64,000 nt of DNA from Engraulis encrasicolus (GCF_034702125.1 NC_085872.1:34762588-34826587), one strand, 5' to 3'. Shown: positions 46,187-58,189, counted from the stretch's first letter. Notes: a model not told the origin generated them from the letters alone. Numbers and translations are program-made.

Positions 46187-46280
46187 ACCCCACTGAGTAA
46201 GGACTCGCTGCGGGACGCGGGACAGCCAACCTCAACGGCCACAGCCACATACGATCAGCTGGCGGCGTGATGACGTGATG
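46187..46280 (-). repeat. GC-rich repeat, inverted copy of 52590-52670
   Basis: About 75 bp are nearly identical on opposite strands, including CAACCTCAACGGCCACAGCC and GATCAGCTGGCGGCGTGATG. Function unknown. It contains TGACGT steps like CRE sites. Confidence 0.8.
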
Positions 46281-47100
46281 ACGTAGTGTCCTTGAGCACG
46301 TACATTTACTGGCTTGGTGAGTTGGCGCCGTAACACAAGCGGGACATTTCAAAACAACTGGATGGCGTTTGCTGCAATTATTCACTCAATCGGCGATTAA
46401 TCTTCGATTAAATGTATAAATATAACTGCTTAGGTAACATTAGCTGCCCAAGGACTACTATCAGTCGGAGAGCGAACACTTCAACCTCGGACCACCAACT
46501 AGCTAGCTGTTTCGGATAAGATAGCGTCAAGCTAAGAAGTTATCCTTGGTAAGTTTTTCAACATCATCTACTTCTGTTTCAGATCTTGTGTTTTATTTAA
46601 TTTGTAATATATTGCACAGTACCGAATTACGGCAGATAAACTGTTGGCAAAACGTTAACATAAGGGTGTTGACGTTTTGTGTGATCGGAAGGATAGCGAG
46701 AGCTAACCAGGCTTCCTAGGTGTTTTAATAATCGTTTTAAGCTTTAAAGTTATGACATCCGTTTCAAAATGACACTCGGTGTAGCAAACGGCTCAAGGGG
46801 TACCAGTACCGGTATTTCATATTTCGTGATTATGAGATTTATTAATCACGGAGGACCAGGCTTCCTACTCCTTTGGAATAATCTTGGGATTGTGAAATCC
46901 CTTTCAAATGACACTCGGATTGCTTGCTCTACCACAGTGATCACAAATTTGTTTTTTTGTTTTTACTTCTAACAAAATTACATACTGGGTTCAGTGACCT
47001 TGCTGTGTTGCGTTTCCTGTGCTGTGTTTTTCAGTTTGAACTGAACTATCTTTTGTGTCTGGCATGTGTCTCTACTAACATTAACATGGCTTTTTGTGTC
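46281..47100. other. Possible promoter and untranslated exon, unproven
   Basis: A donor-like TTGGTAAGT follows 46551, and an acceptor-like TGGTAG precedes 47106. No open frame of note links them. Confidence 0.2.
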
Positions 47101-47449
47101 TGGTAGGCATAGAGAGGCAGGTTTCAGAAAGAGGACTGATTTCACCACTAACATTGATGGGGTGGCTCCCACCATCTTGTGGTGAACACAGCAACTTTGG
47201 CAAATGGTGAGAATCTAAAATGTGTTTTGTTCTGCATTGTTTGTAGAACTAGATATTAGCTATTCAACACATTACAAACTGGACCAACAAATGTCATACC
47301 CTACAATCCTTGCTAAAAGTTGTGTTGCCTATCCATTTTGTTATATAAATAACAAATAACATATAATAAAAAAGCTACAGCCCTCCCAAAATAAGGTTTT
47401 ATGTACAAAATAAATGTTTTTTTTTCTACCATGTGAGTAAGCTTACATG

Positions 47450-48890
47450 TTCAAACATGTTCAGTACATGTTCAAACATTAATGGCTGTTTTTTGTTTTT
47501 TTCTGAGTGAACAAGAAATTTAAGCTGTTAAATATGTTGTTAAAAGGTCACTAATCATTGTGTCAAAGTGACATCAGCGGTGAGGGGTGTGTGTACTCAC
47601 TTTCGTGATATACTGTAGTGTGTGAGAAGGGGTGAAACATTTATTTTTGCTACCATGCTTGGCTATTGAGAGGATACACTTTTTTTTGTAAAACTCACTT
47701 GTTTACTACCACACATGCTTGACACCATCTAAAGTAAATGTGTTTATCTTAAGAGAGATGAACAGACCAAGGATATGGATACAGGCTGTATGCAGGGTTT
47801 TAAAAAGTATTAAAAGGTGATAAATTAATAAGTCAAAATTTAATGGCCTTAAAAGTAGTAAATTTGCTCAAAAGGTATTATATTTTTGAAAAACAATGTA
47901 TTATTTTTTGTTGTTGTACCATTTTGACAGAAAAAATGATCGATTCTGTATCTGAGGGCAGTCATGGGTACACAGTTAGGGCATCAGGTTGCCAACTTGC
48001 CAGGTTGGTGGGGGGAGTAATTAACTAGAGCTCTCCCCCATCCTCCTCCATGACTGAGGTACCCTGAGCATGGTAGCCTACTGTCCCACCGCACTGCTCC
48101 CTTTCCGGCGTCTTTTTGCAAAAAAACGAAAGTGTAGTGTATTGTTAAGGCGGTAGAAATAACAAAAGATGTCTCGTGAATACTCGCATCGGAGTGTCGT
48201 GATGGTTGTATTTTTTTTTTAAAGGTAATGAAAAAAGGTATTAAATGGTAGTGAATTTGACTTCAAGATTGGTATGGGATAAAGTAAACAAATTTACTTT
48301 AGATGGTGTCAAGCATGTGTGGTGGTAAACAAGAGAGTTTTACAAAAAAAAGTGTATCCTCTCAATAGCCAAGCATGGTAGCGGGACCGACATGGTTTGG
48401 GGATGCATGAATGCATGAATGCTGTCAACATTGGCAATCTGAAATACACCTAAAAGAAACATGCATGTCAACATGCACTGTGACTACTGAAGCAGATCAT
48501 GATATTCTCCATAGGATTGCATTCAAATCTCACACCAATCTATTTAAGCCAGGTGCACATTCAAAATGTAAAAGTTCAATGCAAAGAAAGGTTGAAACGC
48601 AACCTTTGATGATGACCTCCCTTTTCATTTTGAGACGATTCGAGCCAACACAGCCCCTTCTCTACCGGATTTTAATCTGGGGTGTACTCAATTTTGTGAG
48701 TACATGTTCAAACATTAATGGCTGTATTTTGTTTTTGTGAGTGAACAAGAAATGTAAGCGGTTAAATAAGGTCACTAATCATTGTGTCAAAGTGACCTTT
48801 CTGTAATGCTTTCCTATGAAAAGATATACAGTACTCACAAATCTGCAAAAACTGTGAGGGGTGTGTGTACTCACTTTCGTGATATGCTGT
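47450..48890. mobile_element. Degraded fold-back Tc1 mosaic
   Basis: Blocks of the 1988-3280 element recur in both orientations: GTGATATACTGTA at 47589, CATGCTTGGCTATTGAGAGG at 47655 and its inverse at 48362, and GCATGAATGCTGTCAACATT at 48410. A SINE fragment and AT-rich sequence fill the middle. Confidence 0.8.
47957..48115 (+). mobile_element. SINE family 2, partial
   Basis: GGGCAGTCATGGGTACACAG, then GTTGCCAACTTGCCAGGTTG. The box B part is deleted. Confidence 0.7.
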
Positions 48891-49124
48891 AGTGTCTGAG
48901 AAGGGGCGGTGTTGGCCCGAAACGTCTCTAAATTGAAAGGGATTAAAAGGGAGGTCATCACTGTGTGTTTCATCCCTGCCTTACATTGAACTTTTACAAT
49001 TGACAAATCTTTTCTGCTGTCCTCACCAGCCTCTGCTGTTTTTGTCTGCAGCTAGACAGCTGTCGTGCCACACAGAGTCTACCCCTGTAGAAGGTGGTGG
49101 TGAGTGTAGATGTGGGAAGGTCGC

Positions 49125-50049
49125 TGTAAGTACACGATTATTATTCTACACTATCCTATCTGCACATGCGCACCACGCAAGGCTGCAGGATCCGCTCTGC
49201 GCATCTGCAACACGATTCGTGGAGCATGGTCACCCTTGAGTTCGCTAGAAGCCGATCTGTAAGTGTTGTTTGGCTAAAACCCGTCTGTAACATTTGTTTT
49301 ATTCGAGTAGCCGAGGCTATATGGCATTTTTTGTGGTTTATTGACACACCACGTAATGTTATAAATGTAGTATGGGGAAAATACTCATAATATTATAATG
49401 GGGGTGTAAGAAATCATTTTCTTGGGTTTATTAAAGTTAAAGATTAACGGGAGACTGTGGCCGTCTGTCAAAGATAGCCGAGGCCTATTAATCACAAATG
49501 AAGAGTGTTTTGTCAGCGTCTTGACAGGCTACAACAGTGGTTCTTAACCTGGGGTGCGGGCACCCCCTGGGGGTGCGCCAGAGATTCCAGGGGGTGCACA
49601 GAATTTTGTTTGTGTAGAGGTGGTGACCGAAATTATACTCGCAAACATTATAATTAGGGCAAATTAAGTCCAAATTAAACAAATTTTGGTTCCCATTTAA
49701 AGTCATTCAGGTACTGATTCATGTCTCAAGCGAGATCATTGTAATTAATCACTCATTTATCATTTTTTAGTGCATATATACACATGTAGAAGTTTGTGTT
49801 GGGGGTGCGCGGCTTGTCTTCAGCACAGGTAAGGGGGTGCGCTAAGAAAAAAAGGTTAAGAACCACTGGGCTACAATTCACAATGAAGATGGAATTAGTC
49901 AGAGACTTTGTAGGTCCTTACAGATCAGCGAAACGAAGGGCGACAATGCTTCACGTATCGTGTCGCGCATTCGCAGAGCGGATAGTACAGCCTTGCGTGG
50001 TGCGCATGTGCAGATAGGATCGTGCAGAAAAAATAATGGTGTACTTACA
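49125..50049. mobile_element. MITE with about 140-bp inverted repeats and 5-bp flanks
   Basis: Ends TGTAAGTACACGATTATTAT and the inverse at 50049; arms share CCTATCTGCACATGCGCACC. Flanks GTCGC at 49120-49124 and 50050-50054. The superfamily is not clear. A hAT MITE is inserted inside. Confidence 0.8.
49535..49868. mobile_element. hAT-type MITE (CAGTGGTTCTTAACC ends), nested
   Basis: Right end AAAGGTTAAGAACCACTG; perfect flanks GGCTACAA; 334 bp. A truncated relative is at 50676-50960. Confidence 0.93.
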
Positions 50050-50282
50050 GTCGCCTCCTCATCCTTTGTAGGAAGTAGAATCCTATCTGCACCTTCTTAA
50101 CCAGAGCGGTGGTGTTGATGGTCCATGTGATTGTGAGGTCATCTGGGTGCAACAACTTCATTTTTTGTACATGAAATGTCATTTAGGTGGGTTTTAGTTT
50201 TTATACGACAACTTTCTGCAAGGACTGTAACTTTACATATCTTTTCAACCTGGTGTCTGGCGTTAAAGTGTGTGTGATTTTG

Positions 50283-50284
<2 letters not shown>

Positions 50285-50321
<37 letters not shown>
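50285..50321. repeat. (TG)n microsatellite
   Basis: TG run of about 37 bp. Confidence 0.97.
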
Positions 50322-50323
<2 letters not shown>

Positions 50324-50675
50324 GTTCAGGGTCGACGTGCCAGTAATGGGTCTGATGATTTACATGATGGTGATGGAAAGTCAGCATCAGGACCAAGGCG
50401 GCACCATGGCCCCATCAATTCCGTAGCAACCACTGCTTCTCCTCCTCATGACTCAGACAACTGCACTCCAGGGCTCCACCATCTCTGCATCACACCAGAG
50501 CCTACCAATACTGTTCCTGTGCCTACACTACTTTGTTGCACCTCCAGCTGCTACAGTGCAACCCCTTCCCTCTGCCTGACTCTCCACGTGCTGCTGGTCA
50601 GCCTGCCACTGCGCCTATGGACCGTCTACGGCCACTGTGTCAATGCTCTCGGCTGCACCTCAGACTGTCTATGCT

Positions 50676-50960
50676 GAGGTGTGGGCACCACCTGGGGGGT
50701 GCGTCAGAGATTCCAGGGTGTGCATAGAATTAGTTTGTGTTGAGGTTGTGACCAAAATTGTGCAAATTGTTATTATAGTAAAGCCAAATTAAAACACATT
50801 TTGGTCTCCATGTAATGCTATTGAGGTATTGATAATGTTTCAAGCGAGAATCATTGTAGTTATTTACTTACAGTAAATCATTTATTTGGTGCGTAATATG
50901 CATGCCAAGAAGTTGGGGTTGGGGGTGTGCGGCTTGTCTTGGGCGCAGGTAACGTCTACG
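50676..50960. mobile_element. Truncated copy of the 49535 hAT MITE
   Basis: Shares GGGGTGCGTCAGAGATTCCA, TTTGTGTTGAGGTTGTGACC and GGGGTGTGCGGCTTGTCTTG. Both terminal repeats are lost. Confidence 0.75.
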
Positions 50961-51207
50961 CAATAGCAGCTTCCTTACCTTCTGCTCAGAAGGAGGTGGG
51001 GACATTTAGAAGCGATTTGGTTTATTTATTGATCCACAATTTTATTTATCCACATTTTCTTTTTGTACACAATTTTTAAAAACATTTCTTAATGTCTCTA
51101 TGCATTCAGATGTAGGCTAAACTTTCCATCTGTTTATGTTGTGTTGTGTTATGTTATGTTTGTGTCATCTATTCCGGCTATGTACAGTTGTGTGTGTGTG
51201 TTCATTT

Positions 51208-51398
51208 CAGTGGTGTAGTCTATGTAGAACGCAGCTATCCGGAGTATACCCACTTCTAAATTTTAGGGGCTTCAGTATACCCACTTAAAATTGATTGATC
51301 CATTATTTAGAATGGCATAAATATATACAGTATACCCACTTCAAAAAATGCTCGAATATACAGTATACCCACTTCAAAAAAAGTAGACTACACCGCTG
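51208..51398. mobile_element. hAT-type MITE, sister of 32534-32728
   Basis: Ends CAGTGGTGTAGTCTA and TAGACTACACCGCTG; perfect flanks GTTCATTT; 191 bp. TATACCCACTTCAAAA repeats lie inside. Confidence 0.93.
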
Positions 51399-51825
51399 GT
51401 TCATTTGATATAGTGTGATACATTGCCATGTCTATTGTGTAGATTGCTATATAGCCTACTTTAATTCCTTTGGGATCATTTACTCCAATCTATTCTACTA
51501 CTCAAGTCATCAAAATATCACACTGAGTGGGTGTTGAGTGTTCTATCTTTTAGCTCAGAAAATGAGGGGAGGGAGAAAGGACTTTTCATGTAGGCCTAAA
51601 TAAATTTCCACATTTCATTACAGTCTGGTTCAGTTCAGCAGGTTTATTGCCTACATGCACCTACACAAACACAGGTTATATAAATATTTTTTTTTTTTTT
51701 TAAAGTAGTTTAGCACTTGGAAGCTTTATATCTTATTTAAGAAGACATAGGCAATTGACAACCTCTCTTGGGTAAAGGTAAGTAGGCCTAAACTGTGTAA
51801 CCCCTCCTAATTTATAGACAAACAT

Positions 51826-51976
51826 CGTCACCTTCTTAAAATAATCGCCTAAGTCATTTTTTGGTCAAGTTCACGTTTTCGCCTAACTCATGTCCTCCCC
51901 CATTCTGAGGGAGTTTTTGTGTTCCCTGACAAACCTGGAAAAAAATGACTTAGGCGATTATTTTAAGAAGGTGACG
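51826..51976. mobile_element. Short MITE with about 37-bp inverted repeats
   Basis: CGTCACCTTCTTAAAATAAT / CGCCTAAGTCATTTTTT at the left has an exact inverse at the right. 151 bp, hairpin-like. Confidence 0.8.
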
Positions 51977-52260
51977 AAATGTTAACAGGAGAGTAGGCTA
52001 TTATAAGAGTTCTCCCCCCCTCAAATTAACCAATAGCTTATTGCTTTTTAAAGGTATTTCACATGTCCCTTTCTTATCAATATCTCTTTCCTCAAGTCGA
52101 CAACCTTGCTTATTTATTATTACTGAATTATAATTAATAATTGTTTGGGTTTTTCATAATTCCCTGTAGGCTAAGTCGGAGGTCGACAGACACATTGCTT
52201 TTGAAATCAGGGGTTTGATCTTCGTTCTAAACATTTCTAACAATATCACATATTAAATAG

Positions 52261-52640
52261 CTAACAACGTTGCCAAAAGGTTTATAATTATTTCCCGGGT
52301 CTGTTTTTAAATAATGTACTGGGAAAGCCTGATGGTTCGTGTGTTGAAAACGGTCGCACGGCAAATGAGTGGCGACGATATTACGTCATCACGCCGCCAG
52401 CTGATCGTATGTGGCTGTGGCCGTTGAGGTTGGCCGTCTAACAACGTTGCCAAAAGATTTATAATTATTTCCCGGGTCTGTTTTTAAATAATCTACTGGG
52501 AAAGCCTGATGGTTCGTGTGTTGAAAACGGTCGCACGGCAAATTGGAGTTAAATACTTCCTGATTTGAGTGGCGACGTTATTACGTCATCACGCCGCCAG
52601 CTGATCGTATGTGGCTGTGGCCGTTGAGGTTGGCTGTCCC
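52261..52640 (+). repeat. 177-bp tandem duplication
   Basis: Two units start at 52264 and 52441 (ACAACGTTGCCAAAAGRTTT). The second has an extra 22 bases (GGAGTTAAATACTTCCTGAT). Each ends in the GC-rich block also found inverted at 46.2 kb. Confidence 0.9.
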
Positions 52641-53167
52641 GCGGCCCGCAGCGAGTCATTATAGACCCCACTCGCTGGACCTTCAGGTGTACGACTTCAT
52701 GAGTAGGCGGGCTCTTCTCTTGCTGCTGACTTCTGATTGGCCGGCTAAAACGTTCATCCTTGGTGATATCAGATCCTGCGTAGAAAACATGTTCTACTGA
52801 GGACTCGCAGGCTGCTCTCTCGCCTTTGAGATAAAAGAAAAGAAAAATAAGCGTTGCCGAATATGCCAAAATTACCTAATGTTAAAATTATTGTGCTGGA
52901 TACTCTACACTGGCGCAGATTTAATTATGTACAAAACCTTATTGTATTCTGCGCCACTAGATGGCATATTTGGGGCATACGGTTCCTGGGAGGAGAAGAA
53001 GTGTATGTTGTTGCTGCTAGCACGTACTCACTCTGCCTGCAGTGGATTGTTTTATTCCGTGTCAATTTAAAACTACTTCACTAAATGTATTACCAAAAAT
53101 ACTGAATCACTTTCTTTGGTATTACCTTTACACCGAGCCTCTTCATTGCCTACTACAAAGCAACTTT

Positions 53168-55184
53168 ATGCACACCAGTTCGTCACTGATGGCTCATCAA
53201 CGCGGCGGCATCCTCCTCATGGCACAGGTAAGATGCTAACATTCAACACCACTCAATGTTGTATTTTTTTTTTGCTTCAGACAGGTCTTTATATTTTTAT
53301 TTTTCTTCTCGGACGTATTGTGAAGGTTAACTTGGTTTCACTCGTTACGTTTGATCCAACTGGATTTCATTCTTGTTTCAGACGCAACGTTTGCACAATG
53401 CAACAAGAAGTAGGCCTAAGCTTATTTCAATGTTGTTGTATTGTGTTCAAAAGGTGTTGAATTGTTAGACATGTAGAAACACATTTAGGACAGACTACCG
53501 GTGTGAAAAAGTATCTTTGGCCGTAACAACTGGCGACTGCAGATGCTAGAAGCAGTGGAGATTGGACGTAAATTTAAGTGTCACTCTTAATCTGGGGTGT
53601 ATTCATTTAGACCAGGATTGAGACTTTCGTTTTGACCAATCATTGTGTTTACATGGAGTCGCCAGTTGATACGGGGGACTCGTATAGTCAGGTTTTATTT
53701 ATGCTTAAACTAATCAAAGTGTAGGCATATAAGCGGTGTAACATTACACCGCTTATTAGCCTACACTTTGATTAGTTTATGCATAAATAAAACCTGAGAA
53801 GCCCCTCAATAGAAAGAAAAGCACAGCCAGAGCTCTAAATTAACATTGCAATCAGCCAAATGCTGGTGAAAACTCAGGTTGGCTGGTACAAAATAAAACT
53901 TAGTAGCCACTTTGACCCATTGGTGAGATTAAATATCTATTAGCCATTTTGGCTGGTGATGAAAAAGGTTCATTTGAAATCTTGAGCACAGCATACCTGT
54001 TATCAGTGTATCTCATCATTATGCTGTATCCTCATTTCTGAAGCATCTATTACTGAACTGCACACATTTACACTTTATGCATCTAGGGGTACATGCATTT
54101 TTTTTCTCTTTCCATTTATGCTATACCTCCAGTGTAGGCCTATAATGTAATAGGATGTATATATTTATACATAGATGTATATCATTTTGTCATTGCAGGT
54201 TCATCAGAGTCAGGTGGTCAGCACCCAAACTAAAACCATGAGTCATGGTGAAGAAGGATGAGACTGTTCTATGTGCCCAGGGTTCGTCAGGATGGTGTAG
54301 AATTGCATCCTAGCAGCACAGGTAAATAAATGAATAGTGAGTTGTGATAAATATTATTTAGCCTACTGGCTGGCATCACATTTTTAAATTCAGACAACAT
54401 AGTGCTACATCCGGTAATTAATTCAATCAGTACTGTAACAGTACAGGAGTTAGACAATGAAACATCTTGGTGTCGGAAGCTGACGCAGAGTGTGAAGGTT
54501 CAATTAGCAGGGTAATAAGAGTTCTCACAGTTCTCTTCAAAATATTGCAATGCACACAACATAATGGGTTAAAAATTGTGAAATTCTTGGTGGGCTATCC
54601 AAGGTTATGTCTGCATACCACCAAGATGAACCACATCCAACAGGATTAACTGTGGACGCATGTCTGATCATCCTTCTTGTTGGTATGCAGATATTACCTT
54701 GGATACCGTGGCTCTTAATAAATCATAAAGACTTGTTATCTTGGTCAAATATGCACCAGAATTTTTTTTAATGTTGGTTTGTCACCCATGCTGTTATGTG
54801 CTTTGCTCTTTCCCCGTTAATTGAGCCTTCACACACTGCTCTTTAGTGCAATGTGCAATTAATGTACACTGGCCACCAAGGTGGTCCAATTTATCCATGA
54901 AACTTCCCACACCAAAATGTCAGATGTTTTCATTGTCTAACACATGTATATTACAATGCATTACCATATTAATTTAAATAACATGTTTTCCTTTTTTATC
55001 AGCACAGGAAGCCATCATGAAGAAGTTGCCTGAGAGGCTTCGCTTAGGCTTTGCCAGCGCCTCACCAGAGTGTTTATGGGTAGTACGAGAGAGGAATCTC
55101 GCCACTTTTTCCGGGTGGTACTGTCCACTAAGTGGCGCCATCCAGACAGCGCAGAGGAGGGCCAAGGAGCGCAGAGGCTGTTAG
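53168..55184 (+). CDS. Candidate two-exon small protein gene, weak
   Basis: Exon 53168-53227 encodes MHTSSSLMAHQRGGILLMAQ at donor gtaaga. Exon 55008-55184, after acceptor cagcacag, encodes EAIMKKLPERLRLGFASASP through KERRGC and a TAG stop. The phases fit, for 78 residues. An AATAAA at about 56176 could end the transcript. I recognise no family, and a possible middle exon at 54199-54321 would bring a stop, so this may be non-coding. Confidence 0.2.
53689..53796. repeat. Near-perfect 108-bp hairpin
   Basis: Arms of about 50 bp, CAGGTTTTATTTATGCTTAA and its inverse, with a short loop near GTAACATTAC. Fold-back MITE or other hairpin. Confidence 0.85.
54596..54705 (+). repeat. Imperfect 110-nt hairpin
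   Basis: TATCCAAGGTTATGTCTGCA pairs with TGCAGATATTACCTTGGATA at the far end, and ACCACCAAGATGA with TCATCCTTCTTGTTGGT, with small mismatches and a loop of about 40 nt. Confidence 0.7.
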
Positions 55185-55189
55185 AATGA

Positions 55190-56394
55190 ATAGGGTCCCA
55201 TGGAGCTCAACCACAGATGCTGCCATTGCTTTGGGAAAGAATTGGTATCATCGTTTCATTTTATTTTTCTAAAAGGCAGGATAAATTACCCTTTCAAACA
55301 GCACTTAGTTTGAATGTTTAAACTCCCTGGATCTTTGTAAAATTCGTCTTTATTGTCAGTATGACATCACTTGTGGCTTCACACACTGCGTTTGGATTGG
55401 TCGCCCGGCTGCATTGCTGTGATCACGACGGCCGTAAAGCAATTTTGTTAGCAAGATGCTAGCGGAGCCTGACTCATAAATGCCAAAGCTGTAAGAAATC
55501 AGAAGGGCATGACTCCCAGGTTATTGTACATTTCATTTAAATCCACATTGGTTTCTCAGAACTTAAAGTAATATTGTCAAGTTTCAGCCGACAGCGAGCA
55601 CAATTGTCATTTATTAGCGCCAGCCTTATGAGCTCTGCTGTCTCGACAGCGCTCCCTAGGTGAACTGCAGGCACGGGTTGGAGGGCGAGATTGAACACTG
55701 TATGTAAACCCACTGTGGCCTCACTATCAGTGATGCTTGTCTCCTTATCCACCGTGCCTACCCCCACATTCCTCCCTTGATGCATTCATCTCCTGACCTG
55801 TACCTGTTGTGGGAGTAGTCAGTGATGACACACAGTAGTTGTTGAAATGATGTCCGTCCAGGCATTTCCTTTGGTATTTTATTGTACACAACTTAGAACA
55901 TGTTCTTTGTCTGTCTACAGTATATTGAGTCTAGTCTAAAACTAATTACTCTAGTTCTATTGTCTCCAGCATATGTACGTATCCAGTTACATGGGTATTT
56001 TGGTGCCTGGATTATGCTGCATGTAAGTAATATGAACTCGGGTCAGGATACCACAGTAGTTCAGAGAACCATTCATTAATATAAAATGCACATGTGTTGT
56101 ATGTCCATCTCAGGATAGACGTCCCCTCGTATCACCATTGTAACCCTAAAATGTATTTGTACTTTGTGTCTAAAAATAAAGTCTATGAACAACTGAATGA
56201 TCTGATTAATACATTGAAATGGTCTGGTGCAGACGCTGAAATTGGTAAGTTAATTGGTTAAACTTGGCTTGGTGTGCTGGACCTCGGTCTCTTCCATACA
56301 TCCAATCTCAGCCATCAGACCATTGCTCTTCTCACCTGGAGAAATAGAAAGATATACTTAAATGACAATTTTTATCCCAAACAACCAAGTTTTT
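55190..56394. other. No gene seen; possible 3' untranslated region
   Basis: AT-rich sequence with AATAAAGTC near 56176. No coding pattern. Confidence 0.3.
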
Positions 56395-56560
56395 CCACAG
56401 TGAATTGGTTACTGTCCCTGCAGCATTGTGGGGCTAAGTGCCTTGCTCAAGGGCCCTTCAGCCATGATGGAGATGAGGAGAGAGGTAAGGATGGGTTTCG
56501 CACCTGCCCCAATATCAAGACCACCTCCCTAACCATTAGGCCACTGATGTCTCATTTTGG
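56395..56560 (-). mobile_element. tRNA-derived SINE (V-SINE type), minus strand
   Basis: On the minus strand: CAGTGGCCTAATGGTTAGGG (box A region), GGTGCGAAACCC (box B), then GGGCCCTTGAGCAAGGCACT and CAGGGACAGTAACCAATTCA. Confidence 0.75.
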
Positions 56561-57406
56561 AAGGCAGACAATTTTGAGAAAACATTAACTGTTACACTTA
56601 ACATTAATTACAAGGACAACATGAAGGCTGGGTAGGCCTGTGCATGTTATGGATAATGTGACTGGCATTTCATGACAGCATCCTATGAAGAGCCTATAGG
56701 AAATTCGGCGCTAGAGATGTACACATGGTTTACTTTTACATTTAAACCATAACACTGAACTTTCTTTTCTACTAAGAGCACTAAAAAATGCCGTGTTTAT
56801 GTACACGCGTACTCTCAATATCTCAGCATAACAATATCTTAGCATAGCGCCAGTTACTGCTATGGCATAGCTAGGTAGAACATAGCTCTGCAGCATTGAT
56901 GCTTTCTTATGGAAAGCATCTTGTATTGACAAGTCATCTACATGCCACCTTACACTTTAATTGCCTATATTTTACGTATTAAGAGGTTACTAGTGTAAAA
57001 CAAATGTTGAAAGACACTTACCAGGTGCTAGCTACTCGGTGAGTAGTTGGAAGTTTTTTTCCGGATGGATCCACCTCAGCTTTCTTTTATTTTTTAGGTA
57101 TCCAGTGAAAAGTCATGGATAGTTTGTTACCCTATCTGCATGCAATCCTCAGCACAACGGGTGTTTATGCTGTTTAGCTACTTGGGTCAAAATGTACTCA
57201 ACAAACCTTTGCAGAGGTTACACATTTTCTGTAGGTCTACTGTTTCCACCTCTGATAGGCCTACATAGTAGGCCTAATATTATTAAATAGGCCTATATCA
57301 GAAAGATGAGGAGCGAAAAACAAGGCTGCCATTTTCGGCGCTATTACGTCATTTCACAATCCACAAAAGTAGGCCTATACAAAACAGCAAGATGGTGAAC
57401 ATTACA

Positions 57407-57904
57407 AAACCTTTGCAGAGAGAGAGAGAGAGAGAGAAAGAACATGAACTATGGTGTTCGAAACTGCTCTGACCTAAGCAAGTGTTTTGTCATTGATTGC
57501 ACTAACATTTTAATCAGAAAGTTTCCTGTTTCCTGTTATTCATCTGTGATGAACTGTCTTGGTCTGGCTGTCTTGATCAGCGATTGGCCGCAACCACTTC
57601 AAATGCATTGGCTCTCGGAAAAGAAGGATGGACATTATTATCATATTAGGAAAACGCACGTCTTCAACGCCCGTTGTCTCGGTAGCGACGCGCGTCAGGA
57701 ACGCGCGCTTTGACATGAAATTACGGGCGTCGGTGACGTGCGTCGTTCCAACGCATCATGGCGCGCGTACAGAGCGGCCGTTGTTGGTGAAAGACGGCGA
57801 AAAAAGCGCCCGTATTCCGGGAAAACGGGCGCTTTTAACGGGCGAATTTCAATCTTAACGTGCTACTTTGATCCGAAATGTGGCCGTTTTGGCTTTCCAT
57901 AGAG
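57407..57904 (-). repeat. Unclassified CpG-rich element, copy 2 (inverted)
   Basis: Inverse of 40913-41387, including the GA/CT tract next to AAACCTTTGC. The inner open frame translates identically to that of copy 1. Confidence 0.85.
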
Positions 57905-58189
57905 GTACCAGGGTCGGTACCTAGGGTGATTAGTGCTGCTACTGGAGTGTGACAGACTAAAGCCTGATGCATAGTCACGCGGTGCCGATTGCGGGGTAAA
58001 GCATAGACGTACTGTCAGCGGGGGGTATTGCCTCATAGTCGACCTGCGTGCGCATGCAGGAAAGGGCGTGGTGTTTTTTTCCCGCTGAGATTTTAATGAC
58101 GTCAATTCACCTCCGTGACAACAGGGGGCGAACTAACTCATTCAGTTGAGCCCAGTCCCTAGAATGAATCACAAAGCTAACCAGCTGGC

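Noticed and set aside
48894..48945. A further member of the hairpin family (GGCCCGAAACGTCTC)
   Set aside because: It belongs to the Tc1 fold-back arm (compare 2215-2255) and lacks the other motifs.
47106..50690. Possible exons at 47106-47208, 49054-49098 and 50327-50660 with splice-like borders
   Set aside because: The second and third join to a plausible Ser/Pro-rich frame, but no start codon or stop-free first exon can be linked and the area is a transposon mosaic.
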